Part shown: positions 33,190-44,470 of the stretch, in pieces
Layout: each line of letters begins with the position of its first letter
Numbering within the stretch: position 1 is the stretch's first letter
Translations under genes and position numbers: made by a program
Assembly: GCA_027257055.1 (NCBI GenBank)
Contig: JAPVLO010000162.1
Span: 1,054,001 to 1,118,000 of the forward strand
Length of the DNA: 64,000 nt
Origin: Cephalopachus bancanus
Lineage: Eukaryota; Chordata; Mammalia; Primates; Tarsiidae
Direction: 5' to 3'
The notes under the pieces: model-generated
The model's input: the letters and a program-made list of their open reading frames with translations, nothing else
What the model was told of the DNA's origin: nothing
The model's database searches: none

Positions 33190-34670
33190 CCAAGGAAAAA
33201 ACACATAACAAAAAAGAAGAAGAAGAAAAAAGAACCAGTCTGCTAGGATCAAGATGATCCATCTGTAATTTAATGTCTACCAGAATAAAATTCAACACCT
33301 TTTAAAGGAAGAAAGTATAAACTAGATTTCCTATGATGCGTCAGCCATAATGCTGTGCATACAATTAAAAAATGTAGACATGAGAAGAAGCAGAAAAATA
33401 TGATCCCAGCCAAACAAAATAGACCCATAATTGTTTATTCTAAGCCAATAGAAATAAACTCTCCCCTCCAAGTAAAAGAGATGTTAGAATTAATAGACAT
33501 AGACTTTTAAACAGTGCTTTTACATATGTTCAGGGATTTAAAAGAAAAAGATATACATAATAAATGAACAAATATAGGAATTTTAGAAGAAAAATTGAAA
33601 CTACAAAAAGATCTAAGTGGAAAGTCTGGACCTAAACACTGAAAGATCTAAAATTAAAACTTCACTGGATAAACTTAATATCAGATTGGAGTCTGCAGAA
33701 GAAAGGGACAGTAAACTTTGAAAGAGGATCAACATAAGTTATCCAATCTGAAGACCATAGGAAAAAATTATTTTAAAAAATAGGCAGAGACTCATTGATC
33801 CATGGGACAACATCAATTTATCTAACTTACATAATTAGAGAATCAGAAAGAAAGAAGAGAATTGAGCAGAAAATAATATTTTCAGAAATAATGACTGAAA
33901 AATCCCAAATATTTGTGGAAAATATCAATCTACAGATCTAAGAAGCTCAGGAAACACCAAGCAGAGTATACACAAAGAAGAACACACCTAGGCACATCAT
34001 TATCAAACTCCTGAAAACTAAAATGCAAGAGGAAAATCTTAAAGACATCCAGGGTGTTAATGGGAAAAATTCCCGTTAAGCACTACAAATTACAGCTGAC
34101 TTCTCATAAAAAAACAATGATAAGCAGGAGACAATGGAATAACATTTTTAAAAAACCTCATTACTATACTGAGAACAACACTTTAACGTGCTAAAAGGAA
34201 ACAAACAAAAAGCCCTTGTCAACCCAGAAAAACATTTTTCAAAATTGAGAGAATACAGTTTCCAAAATGTGAAAGCTGAGAGAATTCATTAATGGCAGTT
34301 GACAAAATAATAATACAAAAAAATGATAAAAGATGTTTTCCAAACTGAATGGAAAGGCTACCAGATGGAAACTGTGATCTACAAGAAGAAGAAAAAACAC
34401 CAGAAAGCAAATACACAGGTAAATATAAGAGACTGTTTTTTTCTTCTCTTAATTATTTTAAGATAACTGTTATAACATAATATGAATAATAACATCATAT
34501 TGTTGGGTATATAGCATATATAAAAGTGAAATATCTAAAACAATTGTTCAAAGAATGAGGGAGGTGGAATAATTTTCATTGTAAATTCTTATATTTATGT
34601 GAAGTAGGACAATATTAAGCAAGCCAACTTGATGTATTAAGGAAGCAAATTCTAATTTCTAGAGCTCTAC
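33190..34670 (+). mobile_element. HAL1 (half-L1) element, long copy
   Basis: Sense HAL1 including its decayed ORF1-type region: 'cactggataaacttaatatc', 'agaagctcaggaaacaccaa', 'cacatcattatcaaactcct', 'acagctgacttctcataaaa' and the 3' 'gaaaggctaccagatggaaa'. There is no reverse-transcriptase part, as expected for HAL1. Stops and frameshifts are frequent. Confidence 0.82.
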
Positions 34671-34674
34671 TGTT

Positions 34675-35055
34675 AGATGCACCATCATGGAGGAGGCTCA
34701 GAAACATTATGCCAAGTGAAAGGAGTCAGACATCAAATACTGTATCCTATCTGATTCCACTTATGAGAAACTTTTAAAAAGGTAAAACCATTGTGACAGA
34801 AAGCAGATTAGTGGTAGCCTGAGACCAAGGATGAGGAGGGGCACCAGCTGCAGAGGGGTGTGAAGACAATTTTTAGGGTCATAAAGCAGCTCTGTATCAG
34901 GACTGTGGTGGAGTTTGCTACATGGCAGTATGCAGTTACCAAAATTCATCTGTATACCTAAAATGAGCAAATTTTATTGTATATAAAGTATACCTCAATA
35001 AAGCTAAAATATTTCAAAATTGTAAAATTGGTAAAAAGAAAAAACTACAAGAACT
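34675..35055 (+). mobile_element. L1M-type 3' end
   Basis: 'cattatgccaagtgaaagga', 'ctctgtatcaggactgtggt' and 'gtatacctcaataaagctaa' are the classic 3' end of an old L1. Confidence 0.8.
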
Positions 35056-35399
35056 TTGAGTGCTCAAACAATTTCAAAAAAGGAAAACAAGATTGGAGAA
35101 CTCAGACTCTTGTATCCCAGCATTCTGTGATGTAGGGCCCTCTATGGGGAGCAGTGCAGTTACAACCACTGAGAAGGGGCGCTATACCCAGATCAGCAGG
35201 CAGGGGTTCCTCTCAGGCTCTCCATGGGGTGAGCATCACCAGCCAGGTTTATGTTTGCAGCAATGGCTGCACTTTGTTCTGAGTCACAAGAAGGTCCTTG
35301 TCATAGCCCCAAAGACCGTGCTCTGCCCTCCTGTGCTCCCCCGCCCCCCCAACCCCCGCCTCCTCTTCCACACTCACCCCCCTCCCACTCTGCTCCCGT
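35056..35399. other. Unique stretch, nothing recognised
   Basis: Contains a C-rich run at about 35335-35400. No feature is supported. Confidence 0.4.
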
Positions 35400-35845
35400 C
35401 ATGCTGGTCTCCTTGCCGTTCTGCAGACTTGCCAGACACACTGAGGCCTTTGTTCTTGCTGTTTCCTCTGGCTGGAATGCTGTTTCCCTGGATATCCTTG
35501 GGTCACTCCTCCCTCTTTCCCTTCTAGTCTTTGCTCACATCACACTTTCTCAGCAGGGCCTGTGCTGATCTCCTTATTTAATATAGCAAACTGCCCTTTC
35601 TTGCCTTTTGCTGGGTTCTGTGCCTCTGTTTTTGTTTTTGCTATAGCACTTTAACCTTCTAGTAGACTTCATAATTTGCTTATTTTCTATGTTACTCTTT
35701 ATTGTCTGAGATCCCCTGCTGGAATGCAAGCTCCATGAGGACAGAGAAGTTCAATAGCTTATTTAACGGTATACCCCAGGCTGTAAAACACTGCACAGGA
35801 CACAATAGGCTTCAATAAATGTATGCTGAGTAATGAGTAAATGTC
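35400..35845 (+). mobile_element. L2 LINE 3' segment
   Basis: 'cctctggctggaatgctgtt', 'agatcccctgctggaatgca', 'agctccatgaggacagagaa' and the end 'caataggcttcaataaatgt' follow the L2 consensus. Confidence 0.8.
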
Positions 35846-35849
35846 ATGT

Positions 35850-36435
35850 CTTTTTCCCATTGTTCTTTTCATTATATTTTTCTTATTGATTTTTAGAAGG
35901 TCTTTATATGTTAATGGCACCTGGTCTTTGCTGGTTTAATGTGTCACTGATATTTTCTTCCAATCTGTGACTTTTAATTTTTCACTCTTCTTCCAATTCA
36001 TTTAATGAACAAAGGCCCTTAATTTTAATGCAGTTTGATTTACCAATTCTCTCCTTTATTATTTGTGTCTTGTTGAGAAAATCCTTCCCTGCCTGAGATC
36101 ATAAAGATAATCTATCTTATACAAGTTGTATAATTTTGCCTTTTAAATTAGAGCACTGACCGGGCTCGGTGGCTCAGCCTGTAATCCCGCGCTTTGGGAG
36201 GCCGAGGTGAGTGGATTGCCTGAGCCCGCGGGTTCGAGACCCGCCTGGGCAACTTGGTGAGACCTCATCTCTACAATAAACCAAAAATCAGCCACGTGTG
36301 GTAGCGCACGGCTCTAGTTCCAGCTACTTGGAAGGCTGAGGCGGAAGGATCGCGGGACCCAGCAGGTGGAGGCTGCGGTAGCCAGGAGTGGCCATTGCAC
36401 TCCAGTCTGGGTGACAGAGTGAGACTCCAACTCAA

Positions 36436-36466
<31 letters not shown>

Positions 36467-36770
36467 CAGCACTGAATATACATGAAATTGGATTTTGCAA
36501 AAGGTATAGTGCATGAGTAAACTTGTTTTTCTGTATAGATAACCTGTTGTCTCCACACCATTCATTGAATAGTCCAACCTATCCTGACGAATTCTGCAGT
36601 GTCCATCCTTGTCATAAATCAAGTTTTCAGACATGCAGTTCGCTTTATTTTTCTATTCCTACACAATGACACACTGTCTTAATTACTGTATCATTAAAAT
36701 TATTCTTGATTTCTGGTAGGCAAATTTGCCCTTACAAATTTTTTTTTCTACCAACGATATGTCTTAAAGT
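35850..36770 (-). mobile_element. Old L1 ORF2 fragment, antisense, split by T-Alu
   Basis: 'tagaaggtctttatatgtta', 'ttgatttaccaattctctcc' and, after the T-Alu, 'tctccacaccattcattgaa' and 'gacacactgtcttaattact' match antisense L1 ORF2. No intact frame remains. Confidence 0.72.
36160..36466 (+). mobile_element. Alu SINE, T-Alu type, full length
   Basis: 'ccgggctcggtggctcagcc', 'cccgcgggttcgagacccgc', 'gactccaactc' and an (AAAT)8-like tail at 36431-36466. 'agcactga' repeats on both sides as a short TSD. CpGs are well kept. Confidence 0.96.
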
Positions 36771-36929
36771 TTTGTATAAGTTGCTTATATTTTTCTGAAT
36801 TAAAAATATAAGTGTAGTAAAATATCTAACTAGATGGAAATGTCCATGATACATAGCTAGGTTTAAAAATCAGGTTACAAAACAGGCAGATGGTTTTCAG
36901 TTGAAAAAAATTAAAATATTTATTTATTT

Positions 36930-37115
36930 ACAGCATATATTTTTTAAAAGGAAGAAAGGCCATCTTAATAAGTATTAACAGTGATTATCTCTGGCTGGTG
37001 AAAGTATAGGTGCCTTCTATTTTTATTTTCTTATCTCTATCTTCCAAATTGTCTACCATGAGCATGTATTATTTGCCATGAAAAAAAAATTAACTTTATA
37101 ATTACTTTTAGCTAA
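36930..37115 (+). mobile_element. L1-type 3' end
   Basis: 'attatctctggctggtgaaa', 'tctatcttccaaattgtcta' and 'gagcatgtattatttgccat' followed by A9. Confidence 0.6.
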
Positions 37116-37559
37116 TGTTGTGTAACAGGAAAAACAGAAACTTGCTGGGCAGGAGAGGTGGGCAGGGCTCCTCTGGGCTGGGGATGCGTGGGCGGGCAGG
37201 AGGACCAACTGCCCAGATGTCCCCTGTGGTGCCTGGGAGGGCAGAGCCGTTGCACCAAAGGAAACCAGAAGGAGAAGCTAATTTGGGGTCAAGGAGGAAA
37301 TGTTAAATTGGCATTTAGATGCACTGAATTCGAGGGCGAAAAAAGACAGGCAGAGGAGGCCTCCTGTCCAGGCCAGATCTGGAGCTAGAGCTCTCAGAGT
37401 GTCTGAGTTAGAGTGGCAGGATTTGAGGAGCTGAGAGCAGAGGGCCCACCAAGGGAAGAGGTGGCGGGGAGGGGCCCCGGGACAGTAATCTGGGGACTAG
37501 GACAGGCCCTGGGGGCCCACAGGAGCCTGAGATGGAGAGTGGGCAGGTAACCTAGAGGT
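37116..37559. other. Unique purine-leaning stretch
   Basis: GC-rich, no repeat family and no supported exon. Confidence 0.4.
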
Positions 37560-38230
37560 CAGATTGGGAAAGCATAATGGATGCCAGGTAGGTGAAGAGG
37601 AGGGGGAAGAGGAAGAGAAGGGGAACAGGAATAAGAGGAGGAGAAGGAGGAAGAGGGGAAGAGGGGGAGGAAGGGGAAGAGGAAAAAGAGGGGAAAGAGG
37701 AATAAGAGAAGGAGGGCCGGGCTCAGTGGCTCAGCCTGTAATTCCACGCTTTGGGAGGCTGAGGTGAGTGGATTGCCTGAGCCCATGGGTTCGAGACCCG
37801 CCTGGCCAACTTGGCGCGACCTCATCTCTACAATAAATCAAAGACATTAGCCGGGCATGGTAGCGCATGCCCATGGTTCCAGCTACTGGGAAGGCTGAGG
37901 CGGAAGGATCGCCGGAGCCCAGCGGGTCGAGGCTGCGGTGGCCGGGAGCGGCCACTGCACTCCAGTCTGGGCAACAGTGAGACTCCAACTCAAAAAAAAA
38001 AAAAAGAGAGACTCCAACTCAAAAAAAAAAGAAAGAAAAGAGGGAGAGGAGGAGGGGAAAGATGAAGAAGAGGGTGAGGGGGAAGAAGAGGAGGAGGGGA
38101 GAAGGAGGAGGAAGGAGTAGAGGAAGAAGAGAAGGAGGGGGAGGAGAAGGGGAAGAAGAGGAGGGGGAGGAGGAAGGAGAGGAGAGGAAGAGGGAGGGGA
38201 AGAGGGCAAGGAAGGGTGAGGGGGGGGAGA
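37560..38230 (+). repeat. (GGA)n-rich purine tract split by a T-Alu
   Basis: GGA/GAA/GGAA-rich sequence occupies 37590-37713 and 38031-38228. A T-Alu interrupts it. Outside the SINE almost no pyrimidine occurs on the plus strand. Confidence 0.93.
37714..38030 (+). mobile_element. Alu SINE, T-Alu type, with duplicated 3' end
   Basis: Full dimer from 'gggccgggctcagtggctca' to 'gactccaactc' plus A13. A second 'gagactccaactc' plus A10 follows at 38008-38030. The repeated end is either tail slippage or a second, extremely truncated T-Alu landing in the tail. Confidence 0.94.
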
Positions 38231-38689
38231 ATGGGTCTTGAGGCAGGACACGAGGAGCCAGTGTGACCTCGAGAGCAGCTCCAGGGTAACACACCCTGCA
38301 AGGCCCAAGTCAGGACTCGAGGAAGGGGAATGGGGAGGGCAAGGAGCCCAGGCGTTTGGTTCTACTTCGGGGGTTTCCTGGTCGAAAGAAGGAACCAGGA
38401 AGACTGCATGCAGCCAGTGAGAAGGGTGATGGTTGGGTGGGGCTGAGGCGGGAGGCAAAGCTGAGGAAGGCGATTGGGGTGAAAGGAAATGCAGGGACGA
38501 CTTTTAAGGAGTCAAGCAGATGTGGGGCTCGAGTGAAGCCACTTGGAAGCCCCTTGAAAATGCGGACACATTTTGAGGGAAAGCAGAACACAGTGAGCGC
38601 TGTTTCAATGTGGTGAGAACGGAGGCTGATGGAGCTCCAGCCCGGGCTTCAGTGGTGTAAACAATGCCCCGTTCGCACAACAGCTCCTG
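38231..38689. other. Unique stretch, nothing recognised
   Basis: GC-rich. No frame or repeat could be supported. Confidence 0.4.
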
Positions 38690-38912
38690 CTTAGACCGCA
38701 GCAGGAACTGTTCTAGACACTGGATCTATTCCCAGGACAGCCTAGGACAAGGCAACGATTACTTTCCCTGCTGCTACAAATTAAGAAACAGAGGCACAGA
38801 GAGGTGATGTAAAACATCCAAGGTTCCACCGCTACTAGGCACAGCCAGGATTTGAACACAGATAGCAAGTCTAGCTCAGCTGTCCCGTTCTTAGCCACTA
38901 CACTGTGGCATC
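38690..38912 (-). mobile_element. MIR SINE, nearly full length
   Basis: 'ggaactgttctagacactgg', 'attaagaaacagaggcacag', 'caggatttgaacacagatag' and 'agccactacactgtggcatc' cover most of an antisense MIR. Confidence 0.82.
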
Positions 38913-38914
38913 AA

Positions 38915-39060
38915 GAAAGCATTTTGTTTGGCACTCGCTAGCCACGTGACCCTGGGAAGCTAAACTTGCCTGGAGGAATGCCATCCCTCCTCTGGAAAAT
39001 GGAGATGTAATCCCTGCTCTGCCCACCACACACAGATACTGTGAAAGCCCGGTAGGAATG
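38915..39060 (+). mobile_element. MIR SINE, sense orientation
   Basis: 'gccacgtgaccctgggaagc', 'ctctggaaaatggagatgta' and 'actgtgaaagcccggtag'. It lies head to head with the preceding antisense MIR. Confidence 0.7.
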
Positions 39061-39314
39061 CCCTTTGGGGATACTTGAGGGTTCATCGGCTGTAACTTGG
39101 AGTTCCTATCTATCAGGCGTATTCGCAAGGACCTAGGAGCAAGGCTACCGCCGGAAGGCTCCAGTTTCTACATGGGGACTGCAAGTGGGGGAACAGAAGA
39201 GGGCCAGTTGTGAGGCCCTCTGAGTCATCCGGTCTTGAGGGACTATCCAGCTGTGCTCAGGTGTGCGAGGGAGGCAGACAAGAAAGGGATAGAACACTGA
39301 ATCTCAGAGAGAGA

Positions 39315-39532
39315 ATGGTTTCTGTTTATGAACCACCTACTCTGTCCTACACTCTGTGCAGGGCATCTTCCCAAACCACCTCACTGAATCTCTCTTCAAG
39401 ATGCAGAGCTGTCATGTGAGTATAATTATTTCCATTTCACAGGTAAGAAGGCTCACAAAAATCCAGAAACTTGCCCAAGGCCACACAGATCATGAGCGGC
39501 AAGGTGGGGTTTAGATACAGATATGAACGCCA
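39315..39532 (-). mobile_element. MIR SINE
   Basis: 'ccatttcacaggtaagaagg', 'aaacttgcccaaggccacac' and 'gtttagatacagatatgaac' match antisense MIR. Confidence 0.78.
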
Positions 39533-40354
39533 ACCCTCTTAGGTGAGGACTGTTGTACAGTCACAGGACTGCAGGAGGGGCTTGAGCGGGGAGGGATCTG
39601 GAGGGCTCTGGAGGGTCTAGGGAGGTTTCTCTGACATGACCAGCTGGGGAGAGGCAGGAAATGGAGCAGGAAGGCAAAGAAGGCCCCTTCTCCATTTGAA
39701 ATGTGACTCTAAAGTAACGATTCCTAAAAATTAGGGTCACAGACTCCTTTCGAAAGCTGTGAAAAACTGGACCGTCCACTTCAGAAAGGATGTCCATTTT
39801 TCATATGATGTTAGGAGGTTCACGGCCCCCCAAATCAACCAACCCATGCAGGGACAGAGCCCAGGAAGCTCTGGTGCTCTGGTGGCCAATGCGTCAGCCA
39901 GTCCATCCTCTGCCAAGCTTCTGCACGTCTCTTGAAACCGTGCTAAGAACGTCTAGCCTGATAAATGCATTAGAGCATGTTGTGATGCACAGATGAATCC
40001 CCCTTTACAACTGAAGGACTTATTCCCCAGTTGCTAGGAGTGCTGCCACCCTGACAGCCCTCATTCCTCTTCAGGAACTGCCCTTGACTAAAGAAAGTCA
40101 CCTTACCCAAGTCAGGGCTCCTTTCCAGGGCAAGCCATCCAGCAGCTGACTCTGGAGAGCCCTGCAGGGCTGCCTCGGCCTCGGAGCTCCCGGGGATTGG
40201 TGAGGTCTGCTCCTGTTTCTGTGGGGTTCCCTCCACAGGTGTCAATCCCAAGAGCACTTTCAAATGAACCCCCACATGCTACTCTCCCTCTCAGAGAACC
40301 TGACCCGTGACGGAGGGACTTTACTCAGGAAAGCAGCCGGCAAGGGAAATTTCA
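39533..40354. other. Unique stretch, nothing recognised
   Basis: No supported exon, RNA or named repeat. Confidence 0.4.
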
Positions 40355-40470
40355 CCTAAGGATTGCCATCCCCTTTGGTAGATGAGAAAACTGAGACTCA
40401 GAGATGGTCAGTTGCCCAAGGTCACACAGCTGGCAGTAGTGCAACTGGGATTTGCATCCATCTTTCAAAA
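40355..40470 (-). mobile_element. MIR SINE core
   Basis: 'tagatgagaaaactgagact' and 'gcccaaggtcacacagctgg' with 'actgggatttgcatcc'. Confidence 0.78.
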
Positions 40471-40854
40471 GTCATATCCCCTATTCCCTGCCTCCTTCTA
40501 GCACCCGTGAGGGGGCAGCCCCATCAAGGGAGGCAAGAACTTGGGCCACCATGAAATGGAGGCAGGGCCCCTTGGTCCTGGTAGGCTGTGCTATTCCTGT
40601 GTTCCCCAGCCGCCTGGCGCATCAGGGTAGGACACTTTCCCAAGCCACCCGGAGGCCAGTCCTGGACATGGAGGGAAGCTGGCGGCATCTGGGCTGAGCG
40701 GCACCGCTGACCACCTGAGCCATTCTGCCATCAATGCCCCAATTGCCCGAAGTGGAGGGCAGAGGCATAGGGTCTAGGCTTTGCAAGACAGAGAAGGTGG
40801 TGCCCACAGGTCATGCCCTCACCGTGAAGGTCGTCTGCTGTCCTCCAAGGAGCC

Positions 40855-40960
40855 CCAGACCTGGGTATGTGCCCCAACCCTGCCACCTATCAGGAGGGGC
40901 TCTTGAGCAAGTCGCTCAGGTTACGCCCTCTCTGGGCCTCATTGTCCTAAGGAGGGCATC
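40855..40960 (+). mobile_element. MIR SINE fragment, sense
   Basis: 'cccaaccctgccacctatca', 'gagcaagtcgctcaggttac' and 'ctctctgggcctcattgtcc'. Confidence 0.6.
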
Positions 40961-41049
40961 TCAAGCTCCATCACACACCACCTGGGAGGCAAGGAGTCAG
41001 CATTCTTCCTCCCCTTTCCACCTCTGCCCTCTGGCAAGCCCCTCCCTCC

Positions 41050-41100
41050 TCTGGGCCCAGCTTGCCCCCAACCCAGCGTGCCCCCACCCAGCGTGTCCCT
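41050..41100 (+). repeat. 16-bp minisatellite, short array
   Basis: Three units of the 'cccaacccagcgtgcc' type, the same motif as the larger array at 41430. Confidence 0.8.
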
Positions 41101-41429
41101 TCTCAACTTCCCGGACACTCCCTCACATTCGCTGAGACTTAGTAGATTTGTCTCCTCGTCTACTCCAAGCCCTGGTATCATTAAGGGTGACCTCGAGGTC
41201 CACATAGAGGCCCATTACCCAGGCCTCCCCACCTCCCACCCTCCTGGGCCCTGCACCTCCAGCTCCCTCAGGTACCTACACCCAAGCCCACTCCCCACTG
41301 CCCTGTCCCCACCAGTCCCCTTGCTCCCAACCCACCAGGCTAGCGGCGACACTCTGGGCCACATCAGCCTGCATGCCTGGTCACCAGAGCCACTCTCCTG
41401 CCAGTGCCCCAATGGCCTAAAGTGAAGGC

Positions 41430-41640
41430 GGGGGCTCAGGTGCCCCATCCCAGCACACGCCCATCCCAGCTTGCCCCCAACCCAGCGTGCCCCCACCCAG
41501 CGTGCCTCCATCTCACTGTGCCCCATCCCAGCGTGTCCCTATCCCAGTGTGCCTCCAACCCACCGTGCCCTCAACCCACCGGACCCTCATCCCAACATGC
41601 CCCATTTCAGCATGCCCCCAACCCAGTGCGCTCCCTGCAT
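41430..41640 (+). repeat. 16-bp minisatellite, about 12 units
   Basis: Tandem variants of 'ccaacccagcgtgccc' with 15-16 bp spacing and scattered substitutions (for example 'ctatcccagtgtgcct', 'tcaacccaccggaccc'). Confidence 0.9.
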
Positions 41641-42499
41641 TTGAACACACATCCTATTGTCCCAACAGCACAGACTTTCTGCAACTGTCAAGAACGTGGC
41701 AGAGCATGAAATCCATTACATAAGAGATCTAGCTCAAGCCATGGTGCATCCTGTTTGTTTTGTGACAAAGCAGAAATGGAAATTTTTGCCTCAGGGTGAA
41801 AGTAGAAAGCAAACTATGATAGCCTGTCATGAAGAGGCTGCGTGCTGGGTGTGTCTTCCCTGGTCTCTGCCATCCCCTTGCCCACATGGGTCCTGCACCC
41901 CTTCCTGGCCTCGATGTCTGCCTTCCATGCTCATCCATCAAAACCCTAGCCTGAGTCAGGCCCACTCCCACAGCGCCCCTAGAACATCCCATAACCTTGC
42001 CAACTGATGCCACAAAAATCCCGGTATTAACCTCAGTGGGGCTTCTGCACCCCACGACAGTGCTTTGAGTTGTCCGCCCTTCCCTCAGCAACTGGCTTAA
42101 ACTTTCATGACTTTCCTCTAGCCCTCACCCACCAAGCCCGCAGACACTCTTACTTCCACAGCTCCGATGCCCGCCAGGCCTCCTACTGTGCCCTGGCCCG
42201 GCATCATCCTGAGCTCAACTGATGTGGCCTGTCTCACTGTCCTGTCCTCTGCCTGCTCACAGCCACCCAGCCCCTGGCGTCCTGGCCCCACTCACCTCCT
42301 CTCTCTGCGGGTACCTCGTTGCCCTCCTTCTCTCCTGTCCTCAAGTTCTTCCTTTCTTCTGGCCACACCCCACCGCCAGAATATGCCCAAAATGTACACT
42401 CTGAGTCTCTCTGGCATTGCGGCTCTCTCCTTCCTCCTTTTCTCAGCTAAGCCTTTTAAAAGCATAATCTGTACTCTCATATGCCAACATTCATGGGAA
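41641..42499. other. Unique stretch, nothing recognised
   Basis: C-rich to mixed sequence. No gene or named repeat. Confidence 0.4.
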
Positions 42500-42689
42500 C
42501 AAAAATAAAATATTACAAATAGAATCCAGGAGAAGAGTAATACAAATAACAAATGACAAAGTGAAGTTTATTCCGGGAATTTGAAGACTGTCAACATCAG
42601 GAAATCTATTAATGCAATTTATCTCATGACTAGATTAAAGGAGAAAAATCACATGATTACTTGATACCTACCCAAAAGACATTTGATAA

Positions 42690-42795
42690 AACCCAATATA
42701 TATTAGATCTATTTATATAATATATAATTATACCTATTTATATAATTTATAACATATATTATAAGTTTAAATGTATATATATATATATATATTTT
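42690..42795. repeat. AT-rich segment with (TA)n
   Basis: Dense TA sequence, with about ten TA units at 42773-42792, inside the L1. Confidence 0.9.
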
Positions 42796-43000
42796 AAAAT
42801 CTCTTAGTAAACTCAGAATAAAGGGATTCCAAAACAGAATAAAGAACAAATCTAAACCAGAAGCGAATGTCATACTTAAAAATAAAACACTACCCTGAAT
42901 GCGCAAGGATATCCTTGAATGGAGTTATCATGAAATATTGATTAGAAGTAAGTTCTAGCCAATGTACAGTAATCATAAAAGAAAAATTAAAAGTGATCTA

Positions 43001-43292
43001 TGGCTGGGCTTGGTGGTTCAGCCTGTAATCCCAGCACTTTGGGAGGCTGAGGTAAGTGGATTGCCTGAACTGCGGGTTCGAGACCTGCCTGGGCAACTTG
43101 GCAAGACCTCATCTCTACAATAAATAAAAAAAAATTAACCGGGCGTGGTACCGCATGCCTGTAGTTCTAGCTACTTGGAAGGCTGAGGTGGAAGGATAGC
43201 CAGAGCCCAGCAGGTCAAGTCTGTGGTGGCTGGAGGTGTGCCACTGCATTCCAGTCTGGGCGACAGAGTGAGACTCCAACTCAAAAAAAAAA
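43001..43292 (+). mobile_element. Alu SINE, T-Alu type, full length with perfect TSD
   Basis: Starts 'tggctgggcttggtggttca', ends 'gactccaactc' plus A12. A perfect 10-bp TSD, 'aagtgatcta', lies at 42991-43000 and 43293-43302. Confidence 0.96.
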
Positions 43293-43478
43293 AAGTGATC
43301 TAATTATTTGGAAAGAGAGAGTCAAACACCTGGCTGACTCTATAGAAAACCCAAAGATCAAGTGAAAATTATTATAATTAATAAGAGAGTTTAATAAGGT
43401 AGGTAGTTACAAAAGAAATACAGAAAATGTTATTAGCTTTTATATATCATGGCAACCACCAACTAGAAAATATGATGG

Positions 43479-43638
43479 AAGGCCACCATTGCTTTGCCAA
43501 GCCATGGTCTGACCATGTGGCTCCTTGAGCCATGGTCTCCATGTTTCCTAGCCTTGGCCCTCTCCCCTACCTTGAGGAGGTGAATCTCCTCTCTCTCTAA
43601 TTTACTTTTTAAGTAAGCCATATTTTCCAATCTGAAAA
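43479..43638 (+). mobile_element. Retroposed LTR-derived sequence (160 bp) with TSD
   Basis: The segment aligns with the 3' half of the LTR-like element at 57.5-57.7 kb ('cctaccttg', 'aggtgaatctc', then a CT run and a degraded AATAAA zone). It ends 'ccaatctg' plus four A's. A 13-bp direct repeat with one mismatch, 'gaaaatatgatgg' at 43466-43478 and 'gaaaatataatgg' at 43639-43651, brackets it. That structure fits L1-mediated copying of a polyadenylated LTR transcript rather than retroviral integration. Confidence 0.6.
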
Positions 43639-44279
43639 GAAAATATAATGGGAAAAAGTATTTCATTCACAACAGTAACCAAAATGTAAAACATCAGGAA
43701 AGAATCCTAATAAGAAGAGTGCAGGACCTCATAAAGAAAAGCCCTCAGACTTCACCAGACAGTTTGAATTAATAGGAGGTCATACTTTGTTTCAAGATAA
43801 GGCGACTCAATATTGCAAAAATGTCAGTCTTCCCCAGATTCACCTATACATTTCCCATAATTGCAATCAAAATCTCAATTGAGTTTTGAGTAGAATTTGA
43901 CACTTGATAAAAAGAATCACTTATTAGTCTGGATGAATAAGTATGAGAAAATCATAAGAAAATGTGGAGGGAAAAGACTGAGTGAAAGCAGGGCACAATT
44001 GTCATACCAAATATATGCATATATTTTAAACCTGTAGTCATTGCAGCAGTAAAATCCTGGTGTCAGAATCAACAAAAAGATCAAAGGAGTAGCCTAGAAA
44101 ATCCACCTAGCATTTTAAGTTGGTGGGGAAAGAATGTGCTATTCAAGAAGGCTGCTGGGTTAACATGAAGACTGTTTCTCCTCATTTGATATGGTTTGCT
44201 GAAACATTAAAAATTTCAACATGCCAAAGACACAATATAACTGAAATCTTTAGAGAAAAATGGTATTCACAGAAAAAAA

Positions 44280-44470
44280 AAACAAAAACGGTATGATGTC
44301 TGGGATTGGCTTCAAACGATTAAGGGGAAATTTGGGCTGGGTATAAATGAAACAAAATGGACTATGTGTTGATATGGTTGAGGTCATGTGATAGACATGT
44401 GGGGGTTTATTATATTATTCTGCCATATTTTATACATGTTTGAGATTTTCCATAATAGAAAGTTTTAAAT
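44280..44470 (+). mobile_element. L1M-type 3' end
   Basis: 'gtctgggattggcttcaaac', 'tgttgatatggttgaggtca', 'catgtgggggtttattatat' and 'gattttccataatagaaagt' are a standard old L1 3' terminus. Confidence 0.7.

Larger units (their letters stand above)
42500..44275 (+). mobile_element. Old L1 ORF2 fragment, sense
   Basis: 'aatctattaatgcaatttat', 'agattaaaggagaaaaatca', 'atcataaaagaaaaattaaaa', 'cagtcttccccagattcacc' and 'aaaatctcaattgagttttg' follow L1 ORF2 in order. It is broken by a T-Alu (43001) and an LTR-derived insert (43479). The frame is destroyed throughout. Confidence 0.78.

Noticed and set aside
33190..34670. HAL1 as a coding ORF1 gene
   Set aside because: Frequent stops and frameshifts throughout. 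Only the nucleotide order of the family remains.
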